From positions 18,611,001 through 18,675,000 of the forward strand of contig NC_079885.1 in assembly GCF_029227915.1 (NCBI RefSeq): a DNA stretch of 64,000 bases, written 5' to 3'. This document shows, piece after piece, positions 9,502 through 22,746 of the stretch. The notes beneath the pieces were generated by a model. That model was not told where the DNA came from. It did no database searches and worked only from the letters and a program-made list of their open reading frames with translations. The translations under genes and the position numbers were made by a program. Source of the DNA: Hydractinia symbiolongicarpus. Its lineage: Eukaryota; Cnidaria; Hydrozoa; Anthoathecata; Hydractiniidae. Every line of letters starts with the position of its first letter. Position 1 is the first letter of the stretch.

Positions 9502-10047
9502 TCACTAGTCTAAATGAAAAAACGTGCAGGAGGCCATACGCGGGCCTATCTCTCATCTCGCTCACAGAGACTTGGTAAGCACGGTCCACTCAATGGCTTT
9601 CCAAATGCGAAGAGTGAAGGCCGCAGACGGCAGGGGTTGAGCCAAGGGCCTTTTGGCCGTATCCCGCTCACAAGTTTTTTTATTTTTAGCAGAATAATAC
9701 ATACGAGCTAATCAAAATCGGCTCGAGGAAAGAAATAAAGTTCAGAGACAACCAAAGGAGTCGAACTGCAGTAGAAACAAACTAGATGTAACTCAAGCCA
9801 CTAGTACGACGTATTGCCTACAGGGACCACACTCTCCGAGACAGCGAACGCAACTTCCTAGTGATTCACGCGAACGCACTGAACTAGGTGATGTAGATCA
9901 GAAAGGTGAAAGTCCTTGTGTCAAGTCTACACCTCACGATGCAGCACCTTTTAAGCGTCCTCTACGAACGGACACACTGGCAAGCGGCACACCACAAGCA
10001 AAGGTTAAGTCGGCTCGAAGGCACAACAGGTCGCGCCGACTTACGAC

Positions 10048-10168
10048 AACTCTGGGCTTTCTTCAGTTCAAGCACAAATCTTTCGCCTTTTACTAAAGAT
10101 TTCCGTGGAGAAGGCCAAAACGATGAGTATATAGACGATTTTTCTGCTGTCTCGCTTCGGCGGGACGA
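10048..10168 (+). ncRNA. U5: U5 snRNA, copy 16 of 96
   Basis: C24A (10071) in the internal loop and A99G (10146) between the Sm-like site and the 3' stem. Confidence 0.93.
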
Positions 10169-10715
10169 TTACTAGTCTAAATGAAAAAACGTGCAGGAGG
10201 CCATACGCGGGCCTATCTCTCATCTCGCTCACAGAGACTTGGTAAGCACGGTCCACTCAATGGCTTTCCAAATGCGAAGAGTGAAGGCCGCAGACGGCAG
10301 GGGTTGAGCCAAGGGCCTTTCGGCCGTATCCCGCTCACAAGTTTTTTTTTTTTTTAGCAGAATAATACATACGAGCTAATCAAAATCGGCTCGAGGAAAG
10401 AAATAAAGTTCAGAGACAACCAAAGGAGTCGAACTGCAGTAGAAACAAACTAGATGTAACGCAAGCCACTAGTACGACGTATTGCCTACAGGGACCACAC
10501 TCTCCGAGACAGCGAACGCAACTTCCTAGTGATTCACGCGAACGCACTGAACTAGGTGATGTAGATCAGAAAGGTGAAAGTCCTTGTGTCAAGTCTACAC
10601 CTCACGATGCAGCACCTTTTAAGCGTCCTCTACGAACGGACACACTGGCAAGCGGCACACCACAAGCAAAGGTTAAGTCGGCTCGAAGGCACAACAGGTC
10701 GCGCCGACTTACGAC

Positions 10716-10836
10716 AACTCTGGGCTTTCTTCAGTTCACGCACAAATCTTTCGCCTTTTACTAAAGATTTCCGTGGAGAAGGCCAAAACGATGAGTATAT
10801 AGACGATTTTTCTACTGTCTCGCTTCGGCGGGACGA
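10716..10836 (+). ncRNA. U5: U5 snRNA, copy 17 of 96
   Basis: Consensus sequence. The flank has CCAATCAATGG, shared with copy 18. Confidence 0.95.
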
Positions 10837-11382
10837 TCACTAGTCTAAATGAAAAAACGTGCAGGAGGCCATACGCGGGCCTATCTCTCATCTCGCTCAC
10901 AGAGACTTGGTAAGCACGGTCCAATCAATGGCTTTCCAAATGCGAAGAGTGAAGGCGGCAGACGGCAGGGGTTGAGCCAAGGGCCTTTCGGCCGTATCCC
11001 GCTCACAAGTTTTTTTTTTTTTAGCAGAATAATACATACGAGCTAATCAAAATCGGCTCGAGGAAAGAAATAAAGTTCAGAGACAACCAAAGGAGTCGAA
11101 CTGCAGTAGAAACAAACTAGATGTAACGCAAGCCACTAGTACGACGTATTGCCTACAGGGACCACACTCTCCGAGACAGCGAACGCATTTTCCTAGTGAT
11201 TCACACGAACGCACTGAACTAGGTGATGTAGATCAGAAAGGTGAAAGTCCTTGCGTCAAGTCTACACCTCACGATGCAGCACCTTTTAAGCGTCCTCTAC
11301 GAACGGACACACTGGCAAGCGGCACACCACAAGCAAAGGTTAAGTCGGCTCGAAGGCACAACAGGTCGCGCCGACTTACGAC

Positions 11383-11503
11383 AACTCTGGGCTTTCTTCA
11401 GTTCACGCACAAATCTTTCGCCTTTTACTAAAGATTTCCTTGGAGAAGGCCAAAACGATGAGTATATAGACGATTTTTCTACTGTCTCGCTTCGGCGGGA
11501 CGA
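11383..11503 (+). ncRNA. U5: U5 snRNA, copy 18 of 96
   Basis: G58T (11440) in the conserved TTTCCGTGGAG segment between the two stems. Confidence 0.93.
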
Positions 11504-12051
11504 TCACTAGTCTAAATGAAAAAACGTGCAGGAGGCCATACGCGGGCCTATCTCTCATCTCGCTCACAGAGACTTGGTAAGCACGGTCCAATCAATGGCT
11601 TTCCAAATGCGAAGAGTGAAGGCGGCAGACGGCAGGGGTTGAGCCAAGGGCCTTTCGGCCGTATCCCGCTCACAAGTTTTTTTTTTTTTTTAGCAGAATA
11701 ATACATACGAGCTAATCAAAATCGGCTCGAGGAAAGAAATAAAGTTCAGAGACAACCAAAGGAGTCGAACTGCAGTAGAAACAAACTCGATGTAACGCAA
11801 GCCACTAGTACGACGTATTGCCTACAGGGACCACACTCTCCGAGACAGCGAACGCATTTTCCTAGTGATTCACACGAACGCACTGAACTAGGTGATGTAG
11901 ATCAGAAAGGTGAAAGTCCTTGTGTCAAGTCTACACCTCACGATGCAGCACCTTTTAAGCGTCCTCTACGAACGGACACACTGGCAAGCGGCACACCACA
12001 AGCAAAGGTTAAGTCGGCTCGAAGGCACAACAGGTCGCGCCGACTTACGAC

Positions 12052-12172
12052 AACTCTGGGCTTTCTTCAGTTCACGCACAAATCTTTCGCCTTTTACTAA
12101 AGATTTCCGTGGAGAAGGCCAAAACGATGAGTATATAGACGATTTTTCTACTGTCTCGCTTCGGCGGGACGA
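12052..12172 (+). ncRNA. U5: U5 snRNA, copy 19 of 96
   Basis: Consensus sequence. The upstream spacer has CGCATTTTCC and CACACGAACG, changing both copies of the GCGAACGCA direct repeat. Confidence 0.95.
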
Positions 12173-12719
12173 TCACTAGTCTAAATGAAAAAACGTGCAG
12201 GAGGCCATACGCGGGCCTATCTCTCATCTCGCTCACAGAGACTTGGTAAGCACGGTCCACTCAATGGCTTTCCAAATGCGAAGAGTGAAGGCCGCAGACG
12301 GCAGGGGTTGAGCCAAGGGCCTTTCGGCTGTATCCCGCTCACAAGTTTTTTTTTTTTTTAGCAGAATAATACATACGAGCTAATCAAAATCGGCTCGAGG
12401 AAAGAAATAAAGTTCAGAGACAACCAAAGGAGTCGAACTGCAGTAGAAACAAACTAGATGTAACGCAAGCCACTAGTACGACGTATTGCCTACAGGGACC
12501 ACACTCTCCGAGACAGCGAACGCATTTTCCTAGTGATTCACACGAACGCACTGAACTAGGTGATGTAGATCAGAAAGGTGAAAGTCCTTGTGTCAAGTCT
12601 ACACCTCACGATGCAGCACCTTTTAAGCGTCCTCTACGAACGGACACACTGGCGAGCGGCACACCACAAGCAAAGGTTAAGTCGGCTCGAAGGCACAACA
12701 GGTCGCGCCGACTTACGAC

Positions 12720-12840
12720 AACTCTGGGCTTTCTTCAGTTCACGCACAAATCTTTCGCCTTTTACTAAAGATTTCCGTGGAGAAGGCCAAAACGATGAGT
12801 ATATAGACGATTTTTCTACTCTCTCGCTTCGGCGGGACGA
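12720..12840 (+). ncRNA. U5: U5 snRNA, copy 20 of 96
   Basis: G102C (12821) opens the outermost pair of the 3' terminal stem. Confidence 0.93.
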
Positions 12841-13388
12841 TCACTAGTCTAAACGAAAAAACGTGCAGGAGGCCATACGCGGGCCTATCTCTCATCTCGC
12901 TCACAGAGACTTGGTAAGCACGGTCCACTCAATGGCTTTCCAAATGCGAAGAGTGAAGGCGGCAGACGGCAGGGGTTGAGCCAAGGGCCTTTCGGCCGTA
13001 TCCCGCTCACAAGTTTTTTTTTTTTTTTAGCAGAATAATACATACGAGCTAATCAAAATCGGCTCGAGGAAAGAAATAAAGTTCAGAGACAACCAAAGGA
13101 GTCGAACTGCAGTAGAAACAAACTAGATGTAACGCAAGCCACTAGTACGACGTATTGCCTACAGGGACCACACTCTCCGAGACAGCGAACGCAACTTCCT
13201 AGTGATTCACGCGAACGCACTGAACTAGGTGATGTAGATCAGAAAGGTGAAAGTCCTTGTGTCAAGTCTACACCTCACGATGCAGCACATTTTAAGCGTC
13301 CTCTACGAACGGACACACTGGCAAGCGGCACACCACAAGCAAAGGTTAAGTCGGCTCGAAGGCACAACAGGTCGCGCCGACTTACGAC

Positions 13389-13509
13389 AACTCTGGGCTT
13401 TCTTCAGTTCACGCACAAATCTTTCGCTTTTTACTAAAGATTTCCGTGGAGAAGGCCAAAACGATGAGTATATAGACGATTTTTCTACTGTCTCGCTTCG
13501 GCGGGACGA
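13389..13509 (+). ncRNA. U5: U5 snRNA, copy 21 of 96 (loop I variant)
   Basis: C40T (13428) changes the invariant loop I from GCCTTTTAC to GCTTTTTAC. The same change occurs in copies 25 and 28. Confidence 0.92.
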
Positions 13510-14055
13510 TCACTAGTCTAAATGAAAAAACGTGCAGGAGGCCATACGCGGGCCTATCTCTCATCTCGCTCACAGAGACTTGGTAAGCACGGTCCACTCA
13601 ATGGCTTTCCAAATGCGAAGAGTGAAGGCGGCAGACGGCAGGGGTTGAGCCAAGAGCCTTTCGGCCGTATCCCGCTCACAATTTTTTTTTTTTTTAGCAG
13701 AATAATACATACGAGCTAATCAAAATCGGCTCGAGGAAAGAAATAAAGTTCAGAGACAACCAAAGGAGTCGAACTGCAGTAGAAACAAACTAGATGTAAC
13801 GCAAGCCACTAGTACGACGTATTGCCTACAGGGACCACTCTCTCCGAGACAGCGAACGCAACTTCCTAGTGATTCACGCGAACGCACTGAACTAGGTGAT
13901 GTAGATCAGAAAGGTGAAAGTCCTTGTGTCAAGTCTACACCTCACGATGCAGCACCTTTTAAGCGTCCTCTACGAACGGACACACTGGCAAGCGGCACAC
14001 CACAAGCAAAGGTTAAGTCGGCTCGAAGGCACAACAGGTCGCGCCGACTTACGAC

Positions 14056-14176
14056 AACTCTGGGCTTTCTTCAGTTCACGCACAAATCTTTCGCCTTTTA
14101 CTAAAGATTTCCGTGGAGAAGGCCAAAACGATGAGTATATAGACGATTTTTCTACTGTCTCGCTTCGGCGGGACGA
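14056..14176 (+). ncRNA. U5: U5 snRNA, copy 22 of 96
   Basis: Consensus sequence. Confidence 0.95.
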
Positions 14177-14724
14177 TCACTAGTCTAAATGAAAAAACGT
14201 GCAGGAGGCCATACGCGGGCCTATCTCTCATCTCGCTCACAGAGACTTGGTAAGCACGGTCCACTCAATGGCTTTCCAAATGCGAAGAGTGAAGGCGGCA
14301 GACGGCAGGGGTTGAGCCAAGGGCCTTTCGGCCGTATCCCGCTCACAAGTTTTTTTTTTTTTTTAGCAGAATAATACATACGAGCTAATCAAAATCGGCT
14401 CGAGGAAAGAAATAAAGTTCAGAGACAACCAAAGGAGTCGAACTGCAGTAGAAACAAACTAGATGTAACGCAAGCCACTAGTACGACGTATTGCCTACAG
14501 GGACCACACTCTCCGAGACAGCGAACGCAACTTCCTAGTGATTCACGCGAACGCACTGAACTAGGTGATGTAGATCAGAAAGATGAAAGTCCTTGTGTCA
14601 AGTCTACACCTCACGATGCAGCACCTTTTAAGCGTCCTCTACGAACGGACACACTGGCAAGCGGCACACCACAAGCAAAGTTTAAGTCGGCTCGAAGGCA
14701 CAACAGGTCGCGCCGACTTACGAC

Positions 14725-14845
14725 AACTCTGGGCTTTCTTCAGTTCACGCACAAATCTTTCGCCTTTTACTAAAGATTTCCGTGGAGAACGCCAAAACGA
14801 TGAGTATATAGACGATTTTTCTACTGTCTCGATTCGGCGGGACGA
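14725..14845 (+). ncRNA. U5: U5 snRNA, copy 23 of 96
   Basis: G66C (14790) removes a wobble pair in the lower stem; C108A (14832) breaks the pair closing the TTCG loop. Copy 30 has the same two changes. Confidence 0.92.
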
Positions 14846-15392
14846 TCACTAGTCTAAATGAAAAAACGTGCAGGAGGCCATACGCGGGCCTATCTCTCAT
14901 CTCGCTTACAGAGACTTGGTAAGTACGGTCCACTCAATGGCTTTCCAAATGCGAAGAGTGAAGGCCGCAGACGGCAGGGGTTGAGCCAAGGGCCTTTCGG
15001 CCTTATCCCGCTCACAAGTTTTTTTTTTTTTTAGCAGAATAATACATACGAGCTAATCAAAATCGGCGCGAGGAAAGAAATAAAGTTCAGAGACAACCAA
15101 AGGAGTCGAACTGCAGTAGAAACAAACTAGATGTAACGCAAGCCACTAGTACGACGTATTGCCTACAGGGACCACACTCTCCGAGACAGCGAACGCAACT
15201 TCCTAGTGATTCACGCGAACGCACTCAACTAGGTGATGTAGATCAGAAAGGTGAAAGTCCTTGTGTCAAGTCTACACCTCACGATGCAGCACCTTTTAAG
15301 CGTCCTCTACGAACGGACACACTGGCAAGCGGCACACCACAAGCAAAGGTTAAGTCGGCTCGAAGGCACAACAGGTCGCGCCGACTTACGTC

Positions 15393-15513
15393 AACTCTGG
15401 GCTTTCTTCAGTTCACGCACAAATCTTTCGCCTTTTACTAAAGATTTCCGTGGAGAAGGCCAAAACGATGAGTATATAGACGATTTTTCTACTGTCTCGC
15501 TTCGGCGGGACGA
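15393..15513 (+). ncRNA. U5: U5 snRNA, copy 24 of 96
   Basis: Consensus sequence. The base two before the assumed start is T instead of A (CGTCAACTC), shared with copies 27 and 31. Confidence 0.95.
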
Positions 15514-16061
15514 TCACTAGTCTAAATGAAAAAACGTGCAGGAGGCCATACGCGGGCCTATCTCTCATCTCGCTCACAGAGACTTGGTAAGCACGGTCCA
15601 CTCAATGGCTTTCCAAATGCGAAGAGTGAAGGCGGCAGACGGCAGGGGTTGAGCCAAGGGCCTTTCGGCCGTATCCCGCTCACAAGTTTTTTTTTTTTTT
15701 TAGCAGAATAATACATACGAGCTAATCAAAATCGGCTCGAGGAAAGAAATAAAGTTCAGAGACAACCAAAGGAGTCGAACTGCAGTAGAAACAAACTAGA
15801 TGTAACGCAAGCCACTAGTACGACGTATTGCCTACAGGGACCACACTCTCCGAGACAGCGAACGCAACTTCCTAGTGATTCACGCGAACGCACTGAACTA
15901 GGTGATGTAGATCAGAAAGGTGAAAGTCCTTGTGTCAAGTCTACACCTCACGATGCAGCACCTTTTAAGCGTCCTCTACGAACGGACACACTGGCAAGCG
16001 GCACACCACAAGCAAAGGTTAAGTCGGCTCGAAGGCACAACAGGTCGCGCCGACTTACGAC

Positions 16062-16182
16062 AACTCTGGGCTTTCTTCAGTTCACGCACAAATCTTTCGC
16101 TTTTTACTAAAGATTTCCGTGGAGAAGGCCAAAACGATGAGTATATAGACGATTTTTCTACTGTCTCGCTTCGGCGGGACGA
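16062..16182 (+). ncRNA. U5: U5 snRNA, copy 25 of 96 (loop I variant)
   Basis: C40T (16101) in invariant loop I. The flank has CAAGAGCC, also seen after copy 21. Confidence 0.92.
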
Positions 16183-16729
16183 TCACTAGTCTAAATGAAA
16201 AAACGTGCAGGAGGCCATACGCGGGCCTATCTCTCATCTCGCTCACAGAGACTTGGTAAGCACGGTCCACTCAATGGCTTTCCAAATGCGAAGAGTGAAG
16301 GCGGCAGACGGCAGGGGTTGAGCCAAGAGCCTTTCGGCCGTATCCCGCTCACAATTTTTTTTTTTTTTTAGCAGAATAATACATACGAGCTAATCAAAAT
16401 CGGCTCGAGGAAAGAAATAAAGTTCAGAGACAACCAAAGGAGTCGAACTGCAGTAGAAACAAACTAGATGTAACGCAAGCCACTAGTACGACGTATTGCC
16501 TACAGGGACCACACTCTCCGAGACAGCGAAAGCAACTTCCTAGTGATTCACGCGAACGCACTGAACTAGGTGATGTAGATCAGAAAGGTGAAAGTCCTTG
16601 TGTCAAGTCTACACCTCACGATGCAGCACCTTTTAAGCGTCCTCTACGAACGGACACACTGGCAAGCGGCACACCACAAGCAAAGGTTAAGTCGGCTCGA
16701 AGGCACAACAGGTCGCGCCGACTTACGAC

Positions 16730-16850
16730 AACTCTGGGCTTTCTTCAGTTCACGCACAAATCTTTCGCCTTTTACTAAAGATTTCCGTGGAGAAGGCCAA
16801 AACGATGAGTATATAGACGATTTTTCTACTGTCTCGCTTCGGCGGGACGA
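16730..16850 (+). ncRNA. U5: U5 snRNA, copy 26 of 96
   Basis: Consensus sequence. Confidence 0.95.
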
Positions 16851-17397
16851 TCACTAGTCTAAATGAAAAAACGTGCAGGAGGCCATACGCGGGCCTATCT
16901 CTCATCTCGCTCACAGAGACTTGGTAAGCACGGTCCACTCAATGGCTTTCCAAATGCGAAGAGTGAAGGCGGCAGACGGCAGGGGTTGAGCCAAGGGCCT
17001 TTCGGCCGTATCCCGCTCACAAGTTTTTTTTTTTTTTAGCAGAATAATACATACGAGCTAATCAAAATCGGCTCGAGGAAAGAAATAAAGTTCAGAGACA
17101 ACCAAAGGAGTCGAACTGCAGTAGAAACAAACTAGATGTAACGCAAGCCACTAGTACGACGTATTGCCTACAGGGACCACACTCTCCGAGACAGCGAACG
17201 CAACTTCCTAGTGATTCACGCGAACGCACTCAACTAGGTGATGTAGATCAGAAAGGTGAAAGTCCTTGTGTCAAGTCTACACCTCACGATGCAGCACCTT
17301 TTAAGCGTCCTCTACGAACGGACACACTGGCAAGCGGCACACCACAAGCAAAGGTTAAGTCGGCTCGAAGGCACAACAGGTCGCGCCGACTTACGTC

Positions 17398-17518
17398 AAC
17401 TCTGGGCTTTCTTCAGTTCACGCACAAATCTTTCGCCTTTTACTAAAGATTTCCGTGGAGAAGGCCAAAACGATGAGTATATAGACGATTTTTCTACTGT
17501 CTCGCTTCGGCGGGACGA
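17398..17518 (+). ncRNA. U5: U5 snRNA, copy 27 of 96
   Basis: Consensus sequence; CGTCAACTC at the 5' edge. Confidence 0.95.
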
Positions 17519-18065
17519 TCACTAGTCTAAATGAAAAAACGTGCAGGAGGCCATACGCGGGCCTATCTCTCATCTCGCTCACAGAGACTTGGTAAGCACG
17601 GTCCACTCAATGGCTTTCCAAATGCGAAGAGTGAAGGCCGCAGACGGCAGGAGTTGAGCCAAGGGCCTTTCGGCCGTATCCCGCTCACAAGTTTTTTTTT
17701 TTTTTAGCAGAATAATACATACGAGCTAATCAAAATCGGCTCGAGGAAAGAAATAAAGTTCAGAGACAACCAAAGGAGTCGAACTGCAGTAGAAACAAAC
17801 TAGATGTAACGCAAGCCACTAGTACGACGTATTGCCTACAGGGACCACACTCTCCGAGACTGCGAACGCAACTTCCTAGTGATTCACGCGAACGCACTGA
17901 ACTAGGTGATGTAGATCAGAAAGGTGAAAGTCCTTGTGTCAAGTCTACACCTCACGATGCAGCACCTTTTAAGCGTCCTCTACGAACGGACACACTGGCA
18001 AGCGGCACACCACAAGCAAAGGTTAAGTCGGCTCGAAGGCACAACAGGTCGCGCCGACTTACGAC

Positions 18066-18186
18066 AACTCTGGGCTTTCTTCAGTTCACGCACAAATCTT
18101 TCGCTTTTTACTAAAGATTTCCGTGGAGAAGGCCAAAACGATGAGTATATAGACGATTTTTCTACTGTCTCGCTTCGGCGGGACGA
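18066..18186 (+). ncRNA. U5: U5 snRNA, copy 28 of 96 (loop I variant)
   Basis: C40T (18105) in invariant loop I, here with the usual CAAGGGCC flank. Confidence 0.92.
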
Positions 18187-18733
18187 TCACTAGTCTAAAT
18201 GAAAAAACGTGCAGGAGGCCATACGCGGGCCTATCTCTCATCTCGCTCACAGAGACTTGGTAAGCACGGTCCACTCAATGGCTTTCCAAATGCGAAGAGT
18301 GAAGGCGGCAGACGGCAGGGGTTGAGCCAAGGGCCTTTCGGCCGTATCCCGCTCACAAGTTTTTTTTTTTTTTAGCAGAATAATACATACGAGCTAATCA
18401 AAATCGGCTCGAGGAAAGAAATAAAGTTCAGAGACAACCAAAGGAGTCGAACTGCAGTAGAAACAAACTAGATGTAACGCAAGCCACTAGTACGACGTAT
18501 TGCCTACAGGGACCACACTCTCCGAGACAGCGAACGCAACTTCCTAGTGATTCACGCGAACGCACTGAACTAGGTGATGTAGATCAGAAAGGTGAAAGTC
18601 CTTGTGTCAAGTCTACACCTCACGATGCAGCACCTTTTAAGCGTCCTCTACGAACGGACACACTGGCAAGCGGCACACCACAAGCAAAGGTTAAGTCGGC
18701 TCGAAGGCACAACAGGTCGCGCCGACTTACGAC

Positions 18734-18854
18734 AACTCTGGGCTTTCTTCAGTTCACGCACAAATCTTTCGCCTTTTACTAAAGATTTCCGTGGAGAAGG
18801 CCAAAACGATGAGTATATAGACGATTTTTCTACTGTCTCGCTTCGGCGGGACGA
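18734..18854 (+). ncRNA. U5: U5 snRNA, copy 29 of 96
   Basis: Consensus sequence. Confidence 0.95.
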
Positions 18855-19403
18855 TCACTAGTCTAAATGAAAAAACGTGCAGGAGGCCATACGCGGGCCT
18901 ATCTCTCATCTCGCTCACAGAGACTTGGTAAGCACGGTCCACTCAATGGCTTTCCAAATGCGAAGAGTGAAGGCGGCAGACGGCAGGGGTTGAGCCAAGG
19001 GCCTTTCGGCCGTATCCCGCTCACAAGTTTTTTTTTTTTTTTTAGCAGAATAATACATACGAGCTAATCAAAATCGGCTCGAGGAAAGAAATAAAGTTCA
19101 GAGACAACCAAAGGAGTCGAACTGCAGTAGAAACAAACTAGATGTAACGCAAGCCACTAGTACGACGTATTGCCTACAGGGACCACACTCTCCGAGACAG
19201 CGAACGCAACTTCCTAGTGATTCACGCGAACGCACTGAACTAGGTGATGTAGATCAGAAAGATGAAAGTCCTTGTGTCAAGTCTACACCTCACGATGCAG
19301 CACCTTTTAAGCGTCCTCTACGAACGGACACACTGGCAAGCGGCACACCACAAGCAAAGTTTAAGTCGGCTCGAAGGCACAACAGGTCGCGCCGACTTAC
19401 GAC

Positions 19404-19524
19404 AACTCTGGGCTTTCTTCAGTTCACGCACAAATCTTTCGCCTTTTACTAAAGATTTCCGTGGAGAACGCCAAAACGATGAGTATATAGACGATTTTTC
19501 TACTGTCTCGATTCGGCGGGACGA
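19404..19524 (+). ncRNA. U5: U5 snRNA, copy 30 of 96
   Basis: G66C and C108A, as in copy 23, with the same flanking markers (AAGTACGG, CCTTATCCC, CGGCGCGAGG). Confidence 0.92.
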
Positions 19525-20071
19525 TCACTAGTCTAAATGAAAAAACGTGCAGGAGGCCATACACGGGCCTATCTCTCATCTCGCTTACAGAGACTTGGTA
19601 AGTACGGTCCACTCAATGGCTTTCCAAATGCGAAGAGTGAAGGCCGCAGACGGCAGGGGTTGAGCCAAGGGCCTTTCGGCCTTATCCCGCTCACAAGTTT
19701 TTTTTTTTTTTAGCAGAATAATACATACGAGCTAATCAAAATCGGCGCGAGGAAAGAAATAAAGTTCAGAGACAACCAAAGGAGTCGAACTGCAGTAGAA
19801 ACAAACTAGATGTAACGCAAGCCACTAGTACGACGTATTGCCTACAGGGACCACACTCTCCGAGACAGCGAACGCAACTTCCTAGTGATTCACGCGAACG
19901 CACTGAACTAGGTGATGTAGATCAGAAAGGTGAAAGTCCTTGTGTCAAGTCTACACCTCACGATGCAGCACCTTTTAAGCGTCCTCTACGAACGGACACA
20001 CTGGCAAGCGGCACACCACAAGCAAAGGTTAAGTCGGCTCGAAGGCACAACAGGTCGCGCCGACTTACGTC

Positions 20072-20192
20072 AACTCTGGGCTTTCTTCAGTTCACGCACA
20101 AATCTTTCGCCTTTTACTAAAGATTTCCGTGGAGAAGGCCAAAACGATGAGTATATAGACGATTTTTCTACTGTCTCGCTTCGGCGGGACGA
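20072..20192 (+). ncRNA. U5: U5 snRNA, copy 31 of 96
   Basis: Consensus sequence; CGTCAACTC at the 5' edge. Confidence 0.95.
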
Positions 20193-20740
20193 TCACTAGT
20201 CTAAATGAAAAAACGTGCAGGAGGCCATACGCGGGCCTATCTCTCATCTCGCTCACAGAGACTTGGTAAGCACGGTCCACTCAATGGCTTTCCAAATGCG
20301 AAGAGTGAAGGCGGCAGACGGCAGGGGTTGAGCCAAGGGCCTTTCGGCCGTATCCCGCTCACAAGTTTTTTTTTTTTTTTAGCAGAATAATACATACGAG
20401 CTAATCAAAATCGGCTCGAGGAAAGAAATAAAGTTCAGAGACAACCAAAGGAGTCGAACTGCAGTAGAAACAAACTAGATGTAACGCAAGCCACTAGTAC
20501 GACGTATTGCCTACAGGGACCACACTCTCCGAGACAGCGAACGCAACTTCCTAGTGATTCACGCGAACGCACTGAACTAGGTGATGTAGATCAGAAAGGT
20601 GAAAGTCCTTGTGTCAAGTCTACACCTCACGATGCAGCACCTTTTAAGCGTCCTCTACGAACGGACACACTGGCAAGCGGCACACCACAAGCAAAGGTTA
20701 AGTCGGCTCGAAGGCACAACAGGTCGCGCCGACTTACGAC

Positions 20741-20861
20741 AACTCTGGGCTTTCTTTAGTTCACGCACAAATCTTTCGCCTTTTACTAAAGATTTCCGTG
20801 GAGAAGGCCAAAACGATGAGTATATAGACGATTTTTCTACTGTCTCGCTTCGGCGGGACGA
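20741..20861 (+). ncRNA. U5: U5 snRNA, copy 32 of 96
   Basis: C17T (20757) turns the top C-G pair of the lower stem into U-G. Confidence 0.94.
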
Positions 20862-21408
20862 TCACTAGTCTAAATGAAAAAACGTGCAGGAGGCCATACG
20901 CGGGCCTATCTCTCATCTCGCTCACAGAGACTTGGTAAGCACGGTCCACTCAATGGCTTTCCAAATGCGAAGAGTGAAGGCCGCAGACGGCAGGGGTTGA
21001 GCCAAGGGCCTTTCGGCCGTATCCCGCTCACAAGTTTTTTTTTTTTTTAGCAGAATAATACATACGAGCTAATCAAAATCGGCTCGAGGAAAGAAATAAA
21101 GTTCAGAGACAACCAAAGGAGTCGAACTGCAGTAGAAACAAACTAGATGTAACGCAAGCCACTAGTACGACGTATTGCCTACAGGGACCACACTCTCCGA
21201 GACTGCGAACGCAACTTCCTAGTGATTCACGCGAACGCACTCAACTAGGTGATGTAGATCAGAAAGGTGAAAGTCCTTGTGTCAAGTCTACACCTCACGA
21301 TGCAGCACCTTTTAAGCGTCCTCTACGAACGGACACACTGGCAAGCGGCACACCACAAGCAAAGGTTAAGTCGGCTCGAAGGTACAACAGGTCGCGCCGA
21401 CTTACGAC

Positions 21409-21529
21409 AACTCTGGGCTTTCTTCAGTTCACGCACAAATCTTTCGCCTTTTACTAAAGATTTCCGTGGAGAAGGCCAAAACGATGAGTATATAGACGAT
21501 TTTTCTACTGTCTCGCTTCGGCGGGACGA
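21409..21529 (+). ncRNA. U5: U5 snRNA, copy 33 of 96
   Basis: Consensus sequence. Upstream AAGGTACAAC marker. Confidence 0.95.
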
Positions 21530-22076
21530 TCACTAGTCTAAATGAAAAAACGTGCAGGAGGCCATACGCGGGCCTATCTCTCATCTCGCTCACAGAGACT
21601 TGGTAAGCACGGTCCACTCAATGGCTTTCCAAATGCGAAGAGTGAAGGCCGCAGACGGCAGGGGTTGAGCCAAGGGCCTTTCGGCCGTATCCCGCTCACA
21701 AGTTTTTTTTTTTTTTAGCAGAATAATACATACGAGCTAATCAAAATCGGCTCGAGGAAAGAAATAAAGTTCAGAGACAACCAAAGGAGTCGAACTGCAG
21801 TAGAAACAAACTAGATGTAACGCAAGCCACTAGTACGACGTATTGCCTACAGGGACCACACTCTCCGAGACAGCGAACGCAACTTCCTAGTGATTCACGC
21901 GAACGCACTGAACTAGGTGATGTAGATCAGAAAGGTGAAAGTCCTTGTGTCAAGTCTACACCTCACGATGCAGCACCTTTTAAGCGTCCTCTACGAACGG
22001 ACACACTGGCAAGCGGCACACCACAAGCAAAGGTTAAGTCGGCTCGAAGGCACAACAGGTCGCGCCGACTTACGAC

Positions 22077-22197
22077 AACTCTGGGCTTTCTTCAGTTCAC
22101 GCACAAATCTTTCGCCTTTTACTAAAGATTTCCGTGGAGAAGGCCAAAACGATGAGTATATAGACGATTTTTCTACTGTCTCGCTTCGGCGGGACGA
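22077..22197 (+). ncRNA. U5: U5 snRNA, copy 34 of 96
   Basis: Consensus sequence. The following T run is broken by G and followed by AGCAGAGTAAT. Confidence 0.95.
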
Positions 22198-22746
22198 TCA
22201 CTAGTCTAAATGAAAAAACGTGCAGGAGGCCATACGCGGGCCTATCTCTCATCTCGCTCACAGAGACTTGGTAAGCACGGTCCACTCAATGGCTTTCCAA
22301 ATGCGAAGAGTGAAGGCGGCAGACGGCAGGGGTTGAGCCAAGGGCCTTTCGGCCGTATCCCGCTCACAAGTTTTTTTTGTTTTTTTAGCAGAGTAATACA
22401 TACGAGCTAATCAAAATCGGCTCGAGGAAAGAAATAAAGTTCAGAGACAACCAAAGGAGTCGAACTGCAGTAGAAACAAACTAGATGTAACGCAAGCCAC
22501 TAGTACGACGTATTGCCTACAGGGACCACACTCTCCGAGACAGCGAACGCAACTTCCTAGTGATTCACGCGAACGCACTCAACTAGGTGATGTAGATCAG
22601 AAAGGTGAAAGTCCTTGTGTCAAGTCTACACCTCACGATGCAGCACCTTTTAAGCGTCCTCTACGAACGGACACACTGGCAAGCGGCACACCACAAGCAA
22701 AGGTTAAGTCGGCTCGAAGGCACAACAGGTCGCGCCGACTTACGAC

